Shown piece by piece: positions 1-10,122 of a stretch of 64,000 nucleotides of DNA (position 1 is the first letter of the stretch; the number at the start of each line of letters is the position of its first letter). The notes under the pieces are model-generated. The model ran no database searches and was not told the DNA's origin. It worked only from the letters and a program-made list of their open reading frames with translations. Made by a program: the position numbers and the translations under genes. This DNA comes from Streptomyces sp. ITFR-21 (GTDB taxonomy: Bacteria; Actinomycetota; Actinomycetes; Streptomycetales; Streptomycetaceae). The stretch lies in contig NZ_CP134605.1 in the NCBI RefSeq assembly GCF_031844685.1, forward strand, positions 3,616,001-3,680,000. Direction: 5' to 3'.

Positions 1-1
1 G

Positions 2-2116
<2,115 letters not shown>

Positions 2117-2171
2117 ACCCCCTGCCGCACCGTCCGGGCGGACCGGGCCCCGCAACCGGTCCGGTCCGCCC

Positions 2172-2237
2172 GCCGCCTCCGCCGCCTCCGCCGCCTCCGC
2201 CGCCTCCGCCGCCTCCGCCGCCTCCGCCTCCGCCTCC
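2172..2237. repeat. 9-bp tandem repeat (GCCGCCTCC)
   Basis: Six exact copies of GCCGCCTCC (2172-2225) are followed by two GCCTCC hexamers (2226-2237). It lies in the spacer after the GH9 stop. In frame +1 it would encode a polyproline tract leading into the next reading frame. Confidence 0.9.
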
Positions 2238-2328
2238 CCGCGGCGCCTCTCCGCACCGCCTCCTGTCGCCGTCTGCCGCGCCGGCGGCCCGTGTTCCCCG
2301 CGCGGACGAACGCACGATCGTCGCGGCC

Positions 2329-2928
2329 ATGGAGATCCGGCGCGACGTCCGCGCGGTTCTGCTCGACTTGGGCACCGGCGGCGACAACAGCCCCATGGAC
2401 ACGGGAGAGTTCGTCGAGGGCGCCGTCACCGGGGGCTTCCCGACCGACGCGACCGGGAACGCCGTGCAGGCCAACATCACCGCGGCCGGCTATGCGAACA
2501 ACACCACCACGTTCCCGCCGCCCACCGAGTCGGTCAGCAGCCTCAAGGCCCACGCCAACGGCAAGTACGTCGACGCGCCGAACAGCACCACCTCGCTCAT
2601 CGCCGACGCCGCTTCGGTCGGCACGAACGAGACCTTCTCCACGGTCGCCAACAACAACGGCACCGTGAACCAGAAGGCGCGTTCCGACAACCAGTGGGTC
2701 ACCGCCGAGAGCAACGGGAACTCCCCGCTGATCGCGAACCGCGGCGGGCCCGGCCCGTGGAAGACCTTCCACCTCGTCCACAACGCCGACGGCAGCGTCA
2801 GCTTCCGCGCCTACGACAACCAGCACCTCGTCACGGCCGAGAACGGCGGGGCGTCCGCCCTGATCGCCAACCGTACGGCGATCGGCCCCTGGGAGGAGTT
2901 CGACCTCGCCACGCAGCCGTCCCGGTGA
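2329..2928 (+). CDS. Orphan fascin/beta-trefoil-like domain protein, probable gene fragment
   Basis: The C-terminal 140 residues show internally repeated blocks (an opening like LKAHANGKYV, then DNQWVTAESNG and DNQHLVTAENG, each followed by LIANR and GPW-F). This pattern is typical of actin-crosslinking/fascin-like beta-trefoil carbohydrate-binding modules at the C-termini of secreted Streptomyces hydrolases. The first 60 residues match nothing I recognise, and no signal peptide is visible. The ATG at 2329 lacks a ribosome site, and the frame stays open upstream through the proline-coding repeat to about 2101. I read it as the 3' remnant of a larger hydrolase or a degenerate accessory module. 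An independent small secreted protein is less likely. Confidence 0.45.
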   Translation: MEIRRDVRAVLLDLGTGGDNSPMDTGEFVEGAVTGGFPTDATGNAVQANITAAGYANNTTTFPPPTESVSSLKAHANGKYVDAPNSTTSLIADAASVGTNETFSTVANNNGTVNQKARSDNQWVTAESNGNSPLIANRGGPGPWKTFHLVHNADGSVSFRAYDNQHLVTAENGGASALIANRTAIGPWEEFDLATQPSR

Positions 2929-3372
2929 GCCCGCGCGCCCGCGCTGAGGTGGACTGAGGCGCGGGCTGCACGCCGCCTCCATCGCAGCCGGCTCCGATCC
3001 GGATGCGGACGGATCGGGCGATTGCGTCCTCCCCCGCGAGGTCGCTCACCGGCCCGCTTCGGCCGGGCCCGCGGGCGCGTTCGGGAAGTTAACGCCGTCT
3101 CACAGGTTGACACGCCTTCCGCCCCACTGGCTTCATGAGTCACAGCGGTGAACGGACTTGACACCCCTGTGCGTCCTGCGTGCCGGCCACCGCGAGCCGG
3201 CACTCCCGGTCCGGCTCCGGCTTCCCGGACCTTCCCCTCCGCAGCCCTGAGGTTCCGGTCGGCCGCGTCGCGGCCACATTTGGGAGCGCTCCCGTCACCT
3301 GTGCGGGCAGGACTGAGTCGCCATACCGGCTGACCCGGGCAATCCGGCCGGCCGGTGACCGAAAGGATCGCC
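2929..3372. other. Non-coding leader region of the GH12 gene
   Basis: No coding potential was seen. Two TTGACA hexamers (3107-3112 and 3158-3163) are possible -35 elements, without convincing -10 partners. The CebR-type palindrome lies at 3281-3294, and a GAAAGGA ribosome site at 3361-3367. Confidence 0.5.
3281..3294. promoter_or_regulatory. CebR-type cellulase operator
   Basis: TGGGAGCGCTCCCG matches the 14-bp streptomycete cellulase palindrome TGGGAGCGCTCCCA at 13 of 14 positions. It sits 79 bp before the GH12 start. CebR is a LacI-type repressor released by cello-oligosaccharides, so induction by cellobiose-type sugars is expected. Confidence 0.85.
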
Positions 3373-4575
3373 GTGCAAAGAAGCTTGATCGGCCCGCGTC
3401 GGCACGCCATGGCGTGGCCGGGGCTGCTGTCGGCCCTGCTGCTGGCCGCCTTGTCGCTCCTGACCGCTCCGTCCGCGCACGCCGCCACCACCATCTGCGA
3501 CAAGTTCGGCAGTACCCACGTGTCGGGCGACACGTACGTCGTGCAGAACGACGAGTGGGGCGACACGATTCAGCAGTGCATCAACGCCACCGACGACGGA
3601 TTCCAGTACACGACCGGCTACCACAACCTGTCCGGGGGCGCCCCGGCCGCCTACCCCTCGATCTACGTGGGCTGCCACTACGGAAACTGCTCCACCGGCA
3701 GCGGCCTGCCCCTGCAGGTCTCGGCGTTCGCCAACCCCACTTCCAGCGTGGACTTCACCACCGCTGACGGGCAGTGGGACGCCGCCTACGACATCTGGTT
3801 CGACTCCACGCCCAACCCGACCGGTCAGAACGACGGCGCGGAGCTGATGATCTGGGCCAACCACGCCGGCCCGCCGCAGCCGTTCGGCGCCAAGGTCGGG
3901 ACCGTCGGCTTCGAGGGCGCCGTCTGGGACGTCTGGTACGGACGGCAGGGCACCAGCCCCGCCTGGAACACGGTCTCCTACGTCCGCCAGCAGAGCGCCA
4001 ACGCCGTCACGGTGAACATCAGGGACTTCACCGACGACATGGCGGCCCGCGGCTACCTCTCCACAGCGTGGTACATGACCAGCGTCCAGTTCGGGTTCGA
4101 GCCGTGGGTCGGCGGTCCCGGGCTCGGCGTGAACTCGTTCTCCTACGACCCCCATGGCACGGGCACCGGCGGTACCGGCGGAGCGGGGCTGCTGTCCCAG
4201 GGCCACGACGCCTGGGCGTCCTCGTCGGAGACCACCGATTACCCGGCCTCCAACGCGGTCGACGGTAACGCCTCGACCCGCTGGAGCAGTTGCTTCTGCG
4301 ACGGCCAGTGGCTGAACGTCGATCTCGGCGCGAGCCACCGGTTGTCCAACATCACCCTGAACTGGGAGGCGGCCTACGCCTCCGCTTTCAAGCTCCAGGT
4401 CTCCGACGACCCGGCCTTCGGTACCTGGAGCGACCTGACCACCGTCACCAACGGCACCGGAGGCAGCGTCAGTTACAGCGTGTCGGGCACCGGCAGATAC
4501 GTGCGCCTGCTGGAACAGCAGCGCGCCACGCCGTACGGGACCTCGCTGTACGAGTTGCAGGTCTACGGCACCTGA
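3373..4575 (+). CDS. GH12 endoglucanase/xyloglucanase with C-terminal F5/8 type C domain
   Basis: Secreted beta-1,4-glucanase of 400 residues. GTG 3373 is chosen because GAAAGGA lies 5 bp upstream; an in-frame GTG at 3355 has no such site. A Sec signal peptide with a hydrophobic core and an AHA-type cleavage site covers about the first 35-40 residues. The GH12 domain follows, with the nucleophile Glu157 in AELMIWANH and the acid/base Glu243 in FGFEPWVGG. A short Gly/Thr linker (about 258-272) joins a discoidin-like (F5/8 type C, CBM32-like) domain with NAVDGNASTRWSS and a C-terminal LYELQVYG. GH12 with an F5/8C domain is less common than with CBM2, and hints at binding to side-chain sugars of xyloglucan or similar. 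Control by CebR is likely from the upstream palindrome. Confidence 0.93.
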   Translation: MQRSLIGPRRHAMAWPGLLSALLLAALSLLTAPSAHAATTICDKFGSTHVSGDTYVVQNDEWGDTIQQCINATDDGFQYTTGYHNLSGGAPAAYPSIYVGCHYGNCSTGSGLPLQVSAFANPTSSVDFTTADGQWDAAYDIWFDSTPNPTGQNDGAELMIWANHAGPPQPFGAKVGTVGFEGAVWDVWYGRQGTSPAWNTVSYVRQQSANAVTVNIRDFTDDMAARGYLSTAWYMTSVQFGFEPWVGGPGLGVNSFSYDPHGTGTGGTGGAGLLSQGHDAWASSSETTDYPASNAVDGNASTRWSSCFCDGQWLNVDLGASHRLSNITLNWEAAYASAFKLQVSDDPAFGTWSDLTTVTNGTGGSVSYSVSGTGRYVRLLEQQRATPYGTSLYELQVYGT

Positions 4576-4813
4576 TCCCGGACTCCGCCGGCGGCCGGCT
4601 GCGGGGGTGCCACCTCTCATGGCCGCGTCCACCGGTCGATGCGGACTTTGCCCGTCTGCGCGTAGGCGTATGCGCCGATGGCACCTCGGTAGGGGGCGCA
4701 CGGCAGTGCTGCTGGCTCGGCGAGAAGCTAACAAGGCTCTGACCTGGATGTCTTGACCAGCATTGGTGCAGTCAGAAGTGAGGCTGGCCCGACGTCGAGT
4801 GCGGTGACAGCGT

Positions 4814-4831
4814 GGTACCAGAACCGGTACC
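4814..4831. promoter_or_regulatory. GGTACC-N6-GGTACC inverted repeat, candidate antitoxin operator
   Basis: Two copies of the palindromic hexamer GGTACC are separated by 6 bp and end just before the AAAGGAG ribosome site of the antitoxin gene. This is a plausible autoregulatory site for the antitoxin or the toxin-antitoxin complex. A TTGACC at 4753 could be its -35. Confidence 0.4.
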
Positions 4832-4845
4832 TGAAAGGAGTGATG

Positions 4846-5043
4846 ATGCCCGCGCTCAACGTGACGTTCACCGACGAGGAAATGGCCACGCTCCGCCGGC
4901 AAGCGGCAAAGGAGGACACCAGTCTGAAGACGCTCGCTCACGATGCCGTCCTTGCCGAGGTCCATCGGCGCAAGGTGGCTGCGGCCGCCATGCGTACTGC
5001 GCGTATCTCTGCTGGACTGAACAAGCGCCTCGCAGACCTTTAG
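4846..5043 (+). CDS. Ribbon-helix-helix-type antitoxin of a Doc/Fic pair
   Basis: A 65-residue protein. The start at ATG 4846 is chosen because AAAGGAG (4834-4840) lies 5 bp upstream; ATG 4843 sits too close. It begins with a short strand (PALNVTFTDEEM) followed by two helices, as in ribbon-helix-helix DNA-binding antitoxins. The basic, alanine-rich C-terminal half would bind the toxin. It lies 22 bp before the Doc-like toxin gene with no promoter between, so they form one operon. The antitoxin should neutralise the toxin and repress the operon. Base composition is visibly lower in GC than in the flanking genes, which suggests transfer. Confidence 0.75.
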   Translation: MPALNVTFTDEEMATLRRQAAKEDTSLKTLAHDAVLAEVHRRKVAAAAMRTARISAGLNKRLADL

Positions 5044-5065
5044 GGACCCAGCCATAACTGAGTAT

Positions 5066-5470
5066 GTGGACGTCAGCGACGTCATCCAGATCGCAGAGAT
5101 CACCCTCGGCGTACGTGTCGGTGTACGTGACTGGGGTCTCTTGCAGAGCGCAGTAGCACGACCGCAGGCCAGCGTGTTCGGAGAAGACGCCTACCCGACA
5201 CTGTTCGAGAAAGCCGCGGCACTCCTGCACTCTCTCTCCAGTAGCTACAGCCTTGTCGACGGCAACAAGAGGACGAGCTGGGCGTCTGCCGTTGTCTTCC
5301 TCGATATCAACGGCTATGCCCGCAAGGAACCGCTGGACGAGGACGCCGCGGAGAAGCTCGTACTGGCTGTGGCTCGGTCTCAGCTGACCAACCCGGTGGT
5401 CGCAGATCGAATCCAGACCTTCGTCGCAGCCGCAACAAGCGGGGAATACCGCGCGGCCTGGGCCCGCTAG
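5066..5470 (+). CDS. Doc/Fic-family toxin with altered active-site motif
   Basis: Death-on-curing (Fic fold) family protein of about 134 residues; family members phosphorylate EF-Tu. The Fic signature reads YSLVDGNKRTSW with Tyr61 where active Doc toxins have the essential His (HxLxDGNKR). The anion-binding DGNKR part is intact. The first usable start codon is GTG 5066, but it has no ribosome site. An in-frame ATA at 5054, preceded by AGGGA at 5042-5046, would give the family-like N-terminus ITEYVDVSDV, so the original ATG may have mutated. Together these suggest a weakened or inactivated toxin. It ends one base before a strong hairpin terminator. Confidence 0.8.
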   Translation: MDVSDVIQIAEITLGVRVGVRDWGLLQSAVARPQASVFGEDAYPTLFEKAAALLHSLSSSYSLVDGNKRTSWASAVVFLDINGYARKEPLDEDAAEKLVLAVARSQLTNPVVADRIQTFVAAATSGEYRAAWAR

Positions 5471-5499
5471 CCGCCCCCAGGCGTGATGCCTGGGGGCGG
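5471..5499 (+). terminator. Terminator of the toxin-antitoxin operon
   Basis: CCGCCCCCAGGC and GCCTGGGGGCGG form a perfect 12-bp stem around a GTGAT loop, directly after the toxin stop codon. There is no long T tract, as is common in streptomycetes. Confidence 0.8.
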
Positions 5500-5580
5500 T
5501 TCAGGCCTCATTGATTTTGATTTCGTGCATCCGTTGCCGAGGGTGTATGTAAGCGTGCTGCCGTTAGCTCGATGACAACG

Positions 5581-5608
5581 AAGCCCCAGGTCCACGACCT
5601 GGGGCTTT
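5581..5608 (-). terminator. Hairpin downstream of tRNA-Gly
   Basis: AAGCCCCAGG pairs with CCTGGGGCTT around a 7-8 nt loop, 5 bp beyond the 3' end of the tRNA gene. It probably ends tRNA transcription and may act from both directions. Confidence 0.65.
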
Positions 5609-5612
5609 ATGC

Positions 5613-5686
5613 TGGAGCGGATGACGGGAATCGAACCCGCGCTCTGAGCTTGGGAAGCTCATGTTCTACCATTAAACTACATCCGC
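5613..5686 (-). tRNA. tRNA-Gly (anticodon CCC)
   Basis: On the minus strand GCGGATG pairs with CATCCGC to form a 7-bp acceptor stem. The D loop contains AATGGTAG, the anticodon stem TGAGC/GCTCA holds loop TTCCCAA, and the T arm has GGTTCGATTCC. The anticodon CCC lies at 5652-5654 and reads GGG. The 3' end TCCA is encoded (5613-5616). Confidence 0.95.
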
Positions 5687-5868
5687 AGAGATGAACCGTG
5701 GGCCCTGCCGGGTGGGTTCGGGGAGAGTCTAGCGCATGGGGTGGCAAGGAGGGGGGAGGGGTGGTGCGGGAGTAGGTTGGCGGGGTGCGGTGTGGGGGGC
5801 TTCGGTGAGGGTGGGGGATCCCCTAATGTGGGGGTTTGTCTGCCACGCGGAGTTGGGGAAGGGGCTTC

Positions 5869-6042
5869 ATGGAGCGCACCGTTGTTCGTTGTGCGGAGGG
5901 GCACGTGTTCAGTACGGGGTCGTTTCCGATGCAGCATTTGGGGGCTGATCGGCTCGGGCCCGGGCGGCTGTTGAGGTGTCCCAAGTGTGCACGGCTGCGG
6001 CATGCGGTGCCGGTCTCGGTGTCGGAGGGTGCCGGGAAGTAG
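5869..6042 (+). CDS. Small zinc-ribbon-type protein
   Basis: A 57-residue protein with a Cys at residue 8 (VRCAEGHVF) and a CPKC pair near residue 38. The arrangement C...GH...CPKC suggests a small zinc-binding knuckle. ATG 5869 follows a GGGAAGGGG ribosome site. It is co-oriented with dcd, 57 bp upstream of it. I recognise no function; a cytosolic metal-binding adaptor is the most I would say. The codon pattern is typical of the chromosome. Confidence 0.6.
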   Translation: MERTVVRCAEGHVFSTGSFPMQHLGADRLGPGRLLRCPKCARLRHAVPVSVSEGAGK

Positions 6043-6099
6043 GGGTCGGGGGCGCGGCCCCGGTGGGGGCCGCGTTCGTTGTCGCGTTAGTCTCGGGGC

Positions 6100-6675
6100 G
6101 TGCTTCTCTCAGACAAGGACATCCGGGCCGAAATCGACAACGGGCACGTACGCGTGGACCCGTTCGAGGCGTCGATGGTGCAGCCGTCGAGCATCGACGT
6201 GCGGTTGGACCGGTTCTTCCGGGTGTTCGAGAACCACCGGTATCCGCACATCGACCCGGCGGTGGAGCAGCCGGATCTGACCCGGCTGGTGGAGCCGGAC
6301 GGGGATGACGCGTTCATCCTCCATCCGGGGGAGTTCGTGCTGGCGTCCACGTACGAGGTGATCTCGCTGCCGGACGACATCGCCTCGCGGCTGGAGGGGA
6401 AGTCGAGCCTGGGGCGGCTGGGGCTGCTGACGCACTCGACGGCCGGGTTCATCGACCCGGGGTTCTCCGGGCATGTGACGCTGGAGCTGTCGAACGTGGC
6501 GACGCTGCCGATCAAGCTGTGGCCCGGAATGAAGATCGGGCAGCTGTGCCTGTTCCGGCTGAGCTCGCCGGCCGAGTTCCCGTACGGCTCGCAGCACTAC
6601 GGCTCCAGGTACCAGGGACAGCGCGGGCCGACGGCCTCCCGCTCGTACCTCGACTTCCACCGTACGAAGGTCTGA
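6100..6675 (+). CDS. dcd: dCTP deaminase (possibly bifunctional dCTP deaminase/dUTPase)
   Basis: Deaminates dCTP to dUTP in pyrimidine deoxynucleotide synthesis, in the cytosol as a trimer. The 191 residues match the family length. LLSDKDI opens the protein, and the signature [10 protein letters not shown] and [15 protein letters not shown] segments are intact, the latter including the catalytic Glu region. Near the C-terminus [16 protein letters not shown] forms the nucleotide lid. Actinobacterial homologues such as that of Mycobacterium tuberculosis are bifunctional and yield dUMP directly; the same length makes that likely here, but it is an inference. The start is GTG 6100. Confidence 0.95.
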   Translation: MLLSDKDIRAEIDNGHVRVDPFEASMVQPSSIDVRLDRFFRVFENHRYPHIDPAVEQPDLTRLVEPDGDDAFILHPGEFVLASTYEVISLPDDIASRLEGKSSLGRLGLLTHSTAGFIDPGFSGHVTLELSNVATLPIKLWPGMKIGQLCLFRLSSPAEFPYGSQHYGSRYQGQRGPTASRSYLDFHRTKV

Positions 6676-6792
6676 TTGACCGCCGCTGGGGCCCGCCGGC
6701 CCCGGCGGCCGGAACCCGGGGCCGAACCCGGCCCCTGCCGCAGGCCCGAACGCCGGCCCCCGCAACCCGGCCCCGCCGTCCCGCCGCCCCCG

Positions 6793-7770
6793 CTAGATCA
6801 GCGGCAGCTTGAACAGCATCAGCAGGGCCAGCAGCTGGATCGACGACGCGCCCAGCGCCTTCAGCCACGGCAGGTCGTGCGACTTGCCCACCATCGAGGT
6901 CAGCAGCCACGCGCAGCCGAACCAGGTCAGCCAGCCCAGCAGCTGCACGAAGCCGTTGCCGCCGCCCAGGAAGATGGCGAACAGCAGCCGCGGGGCGTCG
7001 GTCAGCGAGGTGATGATCATCGCCAGGCCGACGGTGGGCGCCCAGGCGCCGTCGCCGCCGAGCTGGCGGGCCAGGGTGTTGGTGACCGCGCCGAGTGTGA
7101 GGCCGCACAGGACGACCGCGACGCCCGTGGTCAGCACCCAGGGGACGCTGGTGGCCAGGGTCGCGTCGAGGATGTCGTTGCGGGCGGCGTCGAAGCCGAA
7201 GACGGCGAGCAGGCCGTAGACGAAGGTGACGATCAGCGCGGGTGCCCAGACCTTGTGGTCCCGCGTCTGCCAGAACGTGCGGCCCGGGTGCCGGACGATG
7301 CCGCGCAGCAGGTCCTTCCAGTGCAGGCGGGGGCCGGCGGGCGGGGTGGCCGCCTGGCCGGCGCGGTAGGTGGCCACGTTGTCGTCGCCGTAGTGCGGTG
7401 ACCCGGGCTGCGGGTCGGCGAGCGACGCGTCGCCGCCGAAGGTGAAAGCCCGGGTGTGCCCAGGGGCGTCGTCCTGCCCGGGGGAAGGGGCCGGCGCGTA
7501 GTACTCGGGCTCCCCGGCGGGCACCTGGCCCCGGCCCGGACCGTAACCAGGCCCGTAACCAGGTCCCTGCCCCGGCCCGCGGCCCTGCCCCGGCCCGCGG
7601 CCCGGGACCTGCCCGTACCCGCCCCCGTACGGCCCCGGCTGCCCGCCCGCACCCCCTGCGCCGCCCGCCCCGCCGCCGTACGGTCCTGACGGCCCCTGCT
7701 GCCCGTACCGCGGTGCGTAGCCGCCCCGCTGAGCGCCGTCGCCCTGTCGTCGTCCCTGGAAACCTGCCAC
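6793..7770 (-). CDS. Yip1-family integral membrane protein
   Basis: A 325-residue protein of unknown function. The first 130 residues are Gly/Pro/Tyr/Gln-rich low complexity with many GPG and YG steps. The segment WKDLLRGIVRHPGRTFWQTRDHKVW then introduces about five transmembrane helices typical of bacterial Yip1-domain proteins (VWAPALIVTFVYGLLAVFGF, VPWVLTTGVAVVLCGLTLGA and others). It starts at GTG 7770 and is transcribed away from the Fe-S gene's start, ending next to dcd. The disordered cytoplasmic N-terminus could mediate protein contacts. No pathway can be assigned. Confidence 0.8.
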   Translation of the reverse strand: MAGFQGRRQGDGAQRGGYAPRYGQQGPSGPYGGGAGGAGGAGGQPGPYGGGYGQVPGRGPGQGRGPGQGPGYGPGYGPGRGQVPAGEPEYYAPAPSPGQDDAPGHTRAFTFGGDASLADPQPGSPHYGDDNVATYRAGQAATPPAGPRLHWKDLLRGIVRHPGRTFWQTRDHKVWAPALIVTFVYGLLAVFGFDAARNDILDATLATSVPWVLTTGVAVVLCGLTLGAVTNTLARQLGGDGAWAPTVGLAMIITSLTDAPRLLFAIFLGGGNGFVQLLGWLTWFGCAWLLTSMVGKSHDLPWLKALGASSIQLLALLMLFKLPLI

Positions 7771-7872
7771 GCCTTCGAACGTACCCGGTGCGCCCCGTTC
7801 CCGTACCGCGGCCGCGAACGGGGCCCGCCATTGCTGCCAACCTGTGACACGCCCCCTACCCGGGGTGGCGCC

Positions 7873-10122
7873 CTACACCGGGTCGGGCGACTCCTGCGCC
7901 ACGCCCGCCGGCACCGGGGTCCGTACCGAGTCCAGCAGCAGCTGGGCCACGTCCACCACCACCAGCGACTCCTTCGCCGTGCCCTCGTTCTTGCGGCCGT
8001 TGACCGAGTCCGAGAGCATCACCAGGCAGAACGGGCAGGCCGTGGAGACGATGTCCGGGTCGAGGGACAGCGCCTCGTCCACCCGCTCGTTGTTGACGCG
8101 CTTGCCGATCCGCTCCTCCATCCACATGCGCGCGCCGCCCGCGCCGCAGCAGAAGCCGCGCTCCTTGTGGCGGTGCATCTCCTCGCTCCGCAGGCCGGGC
8201 ACCTTGGCGATGATCTCGCGGGGCGGGGTGTAGATCTTGTTGTGCCGGCCCAGGTAGCAGGGGTCGTGGTAGGTGATCAGGCCCTCGACCGGGGTGACCG
8301 GGACCAGCTTGCCGTCGTCCACCAGGTGCTGGAGCAGCTGGGTGTGGTGGATGACGTCGTACTCGCCGCCGAGCTGCGGGTACTCGTTGGAGAGCGTGTT
8401 GAAGCAGTGCGGGCAGGTGGCGACGATCTTCTTCGCGGCGCGCGGCTTGCGGGTGGCCGGGTCGTCCTCGTCCTCGCCGAAGGCCGTGTTCAGCATGGCG
8501 ACGTTCTCCATGCCGAGCTGCTGGAAGAGGAACTCGTTGCCCAGCCGGCGGGCCGAGTCGCCGGTGCAGTTCTCCTCGCCGCCCATGACCGCGAACTTCA
8601 CACCGGCGATGTGCAGCAGTTCGGCGAACGCCTTGGTGGTCTTCTTGGCCCGGTCCTCCAGGGAGCCGGCGCAGCCCACCCAGTACAGGTACTCCACGTC
8701 CGTGAGGTCCTCGACGTCCTCGCCGACGATCGGCACCTCGAAGCCGACCTCCTGGACCCAGGCGAGGCGCTGCTTCTTGGGCAGGCCCCAGGGGTTGCCC
8801 CTCTTCTCCAGGTTCTTGAGCATCGTGCCCGCCTCGGAGGGGAAGGCCGACTCGATCATCACCTGGTAGCGGCGCATGTCCACGATGTGGTCGACGTGCT
8901 CGATGTCCACCGGGCACTGCTCGACGCAGGCGCCGCAGGTGGTGCAGGACCACAGGACGTCGGGATCGATGACGCCGTTCTCCGCGAGGGTGCCGACCAG
9001 CGGGCGCTCGGCCTCGGCGAGGGCGGCGGCGGGGACGCCGGCCAGCTGCTCCGCGGTGGCCTTCTCCTCGCCCTCCGCGGTCTTGCCGCCGCCGGCCAGC
9101 AGGTAGGGCGCCTTGGCGTGCGCGTGGTCGCGCAGCGACATGATCAGCAGCTTCGGCGACAGGGGCTTGCCGGTGTTCCAGGCGGGGCACTGCGACTGGC
9201 AGCGCCCGCACTCGGTGCAGGTGGAGAAGTCGAGGATGCCCTTCCAGGAGAACTGCTCGACCTGGGAGACGCCGAAGACGTCGTCCTCGCCCGGGTCCTC
9301 GAAGTCGATCGGGGTGCCGTTGGAGGTCATCGGCTGGAGGGCGCCGAGCGCGACCGGGCCGTCGGCGTGGCGCTTGAACCAGATGTTGGGGAAGGCCAGG
9401 AAGCGGTGCCAGGCCACGCTCATGTCGGTGTTGAGGCCGACCGTGATCGCCCACGTCATGGTGACGCCGAGCTTGATCATCGCGGTCAGGTAGATCAGCG
9501 TCTGCAGGGTGCCGGCGCCCAGCCCGCGGAAGGCCGCGACCAGCGGGTACGACACCCAGTACGACGCCTCGTAGTGGTCCACCCCGTGGATGGCGCCCTC
9601 GAGGCCGCGCAGGGTGAGGATGGCCAGGCCGATCACCAGGATGACGTATTCGACGAAGTACGCCTGCCAGGCCGTGGAGCCCGCAAAGCGGGACTTGCGG
9701 CCGGCCCGGGAGGGCAGGTTCAGCAGCCGGACCGCCATCAGGACCAGGATGCCCGCGGTGGTGCCGAGCGCGATGAACTCGATGTACACCTCGTACGGCG
9801 GCCAGGTGCCGATCACCGGGAGGACCCAGTCGGCCCGGAAGAGCTGGCCGTAGGCGTTGACGATGGTCAGGCCCAGGGTGAGGAAGCCGACCGCGACGAA
9901 CCAGTGGGCGACGCCGACGACGCCCCACCTGTTCATGCGGGTGTGCAGGGCGAACTCCCTGGCCAGCGTCCTGGTGCGCGCCACCGGGTCGTCGGTGCGG
10001 CTGCCGGCCGGGACGGGCTGGCCGAGCCGGACGAACCGGTAGATCTGCGCGACGGCGAGGCTGACGAGCGCGACGCCGACCGCGGTGAGGACCAGCGACA
10101 CGATGATCGCGGCGAGTTGCAT
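7873..10122 (-). CDS. Membrane-bound heterodisulfide-reductase-like Fe-S oxidoreductase
   Basis: A 749-residue fusion that probably moves electrons between a low-potential donor and the quinone pool. The N-terminal third carries five to six transmembrane helices like the cytochrome b (NarI-like) subunit of heterodisulfide reductases. Two [4Fe-4S] motifs follow (CTECGRCQSQCP near residue 312 and CTTCGACVEQCP near 395), then two CCG-type cysteine domains (WVGCAGS, CPHCFNT, HDPCYLGRHN, FCCGAGG). Starting at ATG 10122, it has GAGGAG 5-6 bp upstream. In actinomycetes such proteins are often linked to acyl-CoA dehydrogenase/ETF oxidation, but no partner is encoded here. The palindrome at 10157-10170 may regulate it. 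Confidence 0.9.
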   Translation of the reverse strand: MQLAAIIVSLVLTAVGVALVSLAVAQIYRFVRLGQPVPAGSRTDDPVARTRTLAREFALHTRMNRWGVVGVAHWFVAVGFLTLGLTIVNAYGQLFRADWVLPVIGTWPPYEVYIEFIALGTTAGILVLMAVRLLNLPSRAGRKSRFAGSTAWQAYFVEYVILVIGLAILTLRGLEGAIHGVDHYEASYWVSYPLVAAFRGLGAGTLQTLIYLTAMIKLGVTMTWAITVGLNTDMSVAWHRFLAFPNIWFKRHADGPVALGALQPMTSNGTPIDFEDPGEDDVFGVSQVEQFSWKGILDFSTCTECGRCQSQCPAWNTGKPLSPKLLIMSLRDHAHAKAPYLLAGGGKTAEGEEKATAEQLAGVPAAALAEAERPLVGTLAENGVIDPDVLWSCTTCGACVEQCPVDIEHVDHIVDMRRYQVMIESAFPSEAGTMLKNLEKRGNPWGLPKKQRLAWVQEVGFEVPIVGEDVEDLTDVEYLYWVGCAGSLEDRAKKTTKAFAELLHIAGVKFAVMGGEENCTGDSARRLGNEFLFQQLGMENVAMLNTAFGEDEDDPATRKPRAAKKIVATCPHCFNTLSNEYPQLGGEYDVIHHTQLLQHLVDDGKLVPVTPVEGLITYHDPCYLGRHNKIYTPPREIIAKVPGLRSEEMHRHKERGFCCGAGGARMWMEERIGKRVNNERVDEALSLDPDIVSTACPFCLVMLSDSVNGRKNEGTAKESLVVVDVAQLLLDSVRTPVPAGVAQESPDPV

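Noticed and set aside
3140-3153. TCACAGCGGTGAAC, sharing 14 bp with the palindrome before the FxLD operon
   Set aside because: The left arm is incomplete (no GTT), the gene context differs, and a match of this size can occur by chance in such sequence.
5471-5608. Two hairpins next to the tRNA considered as a small RNA or attachment site
   Set aside because: Both fit terminators of the flanking genes, and I found no second copy of the tRNA 3' end in the window that would indicate an integrated element.
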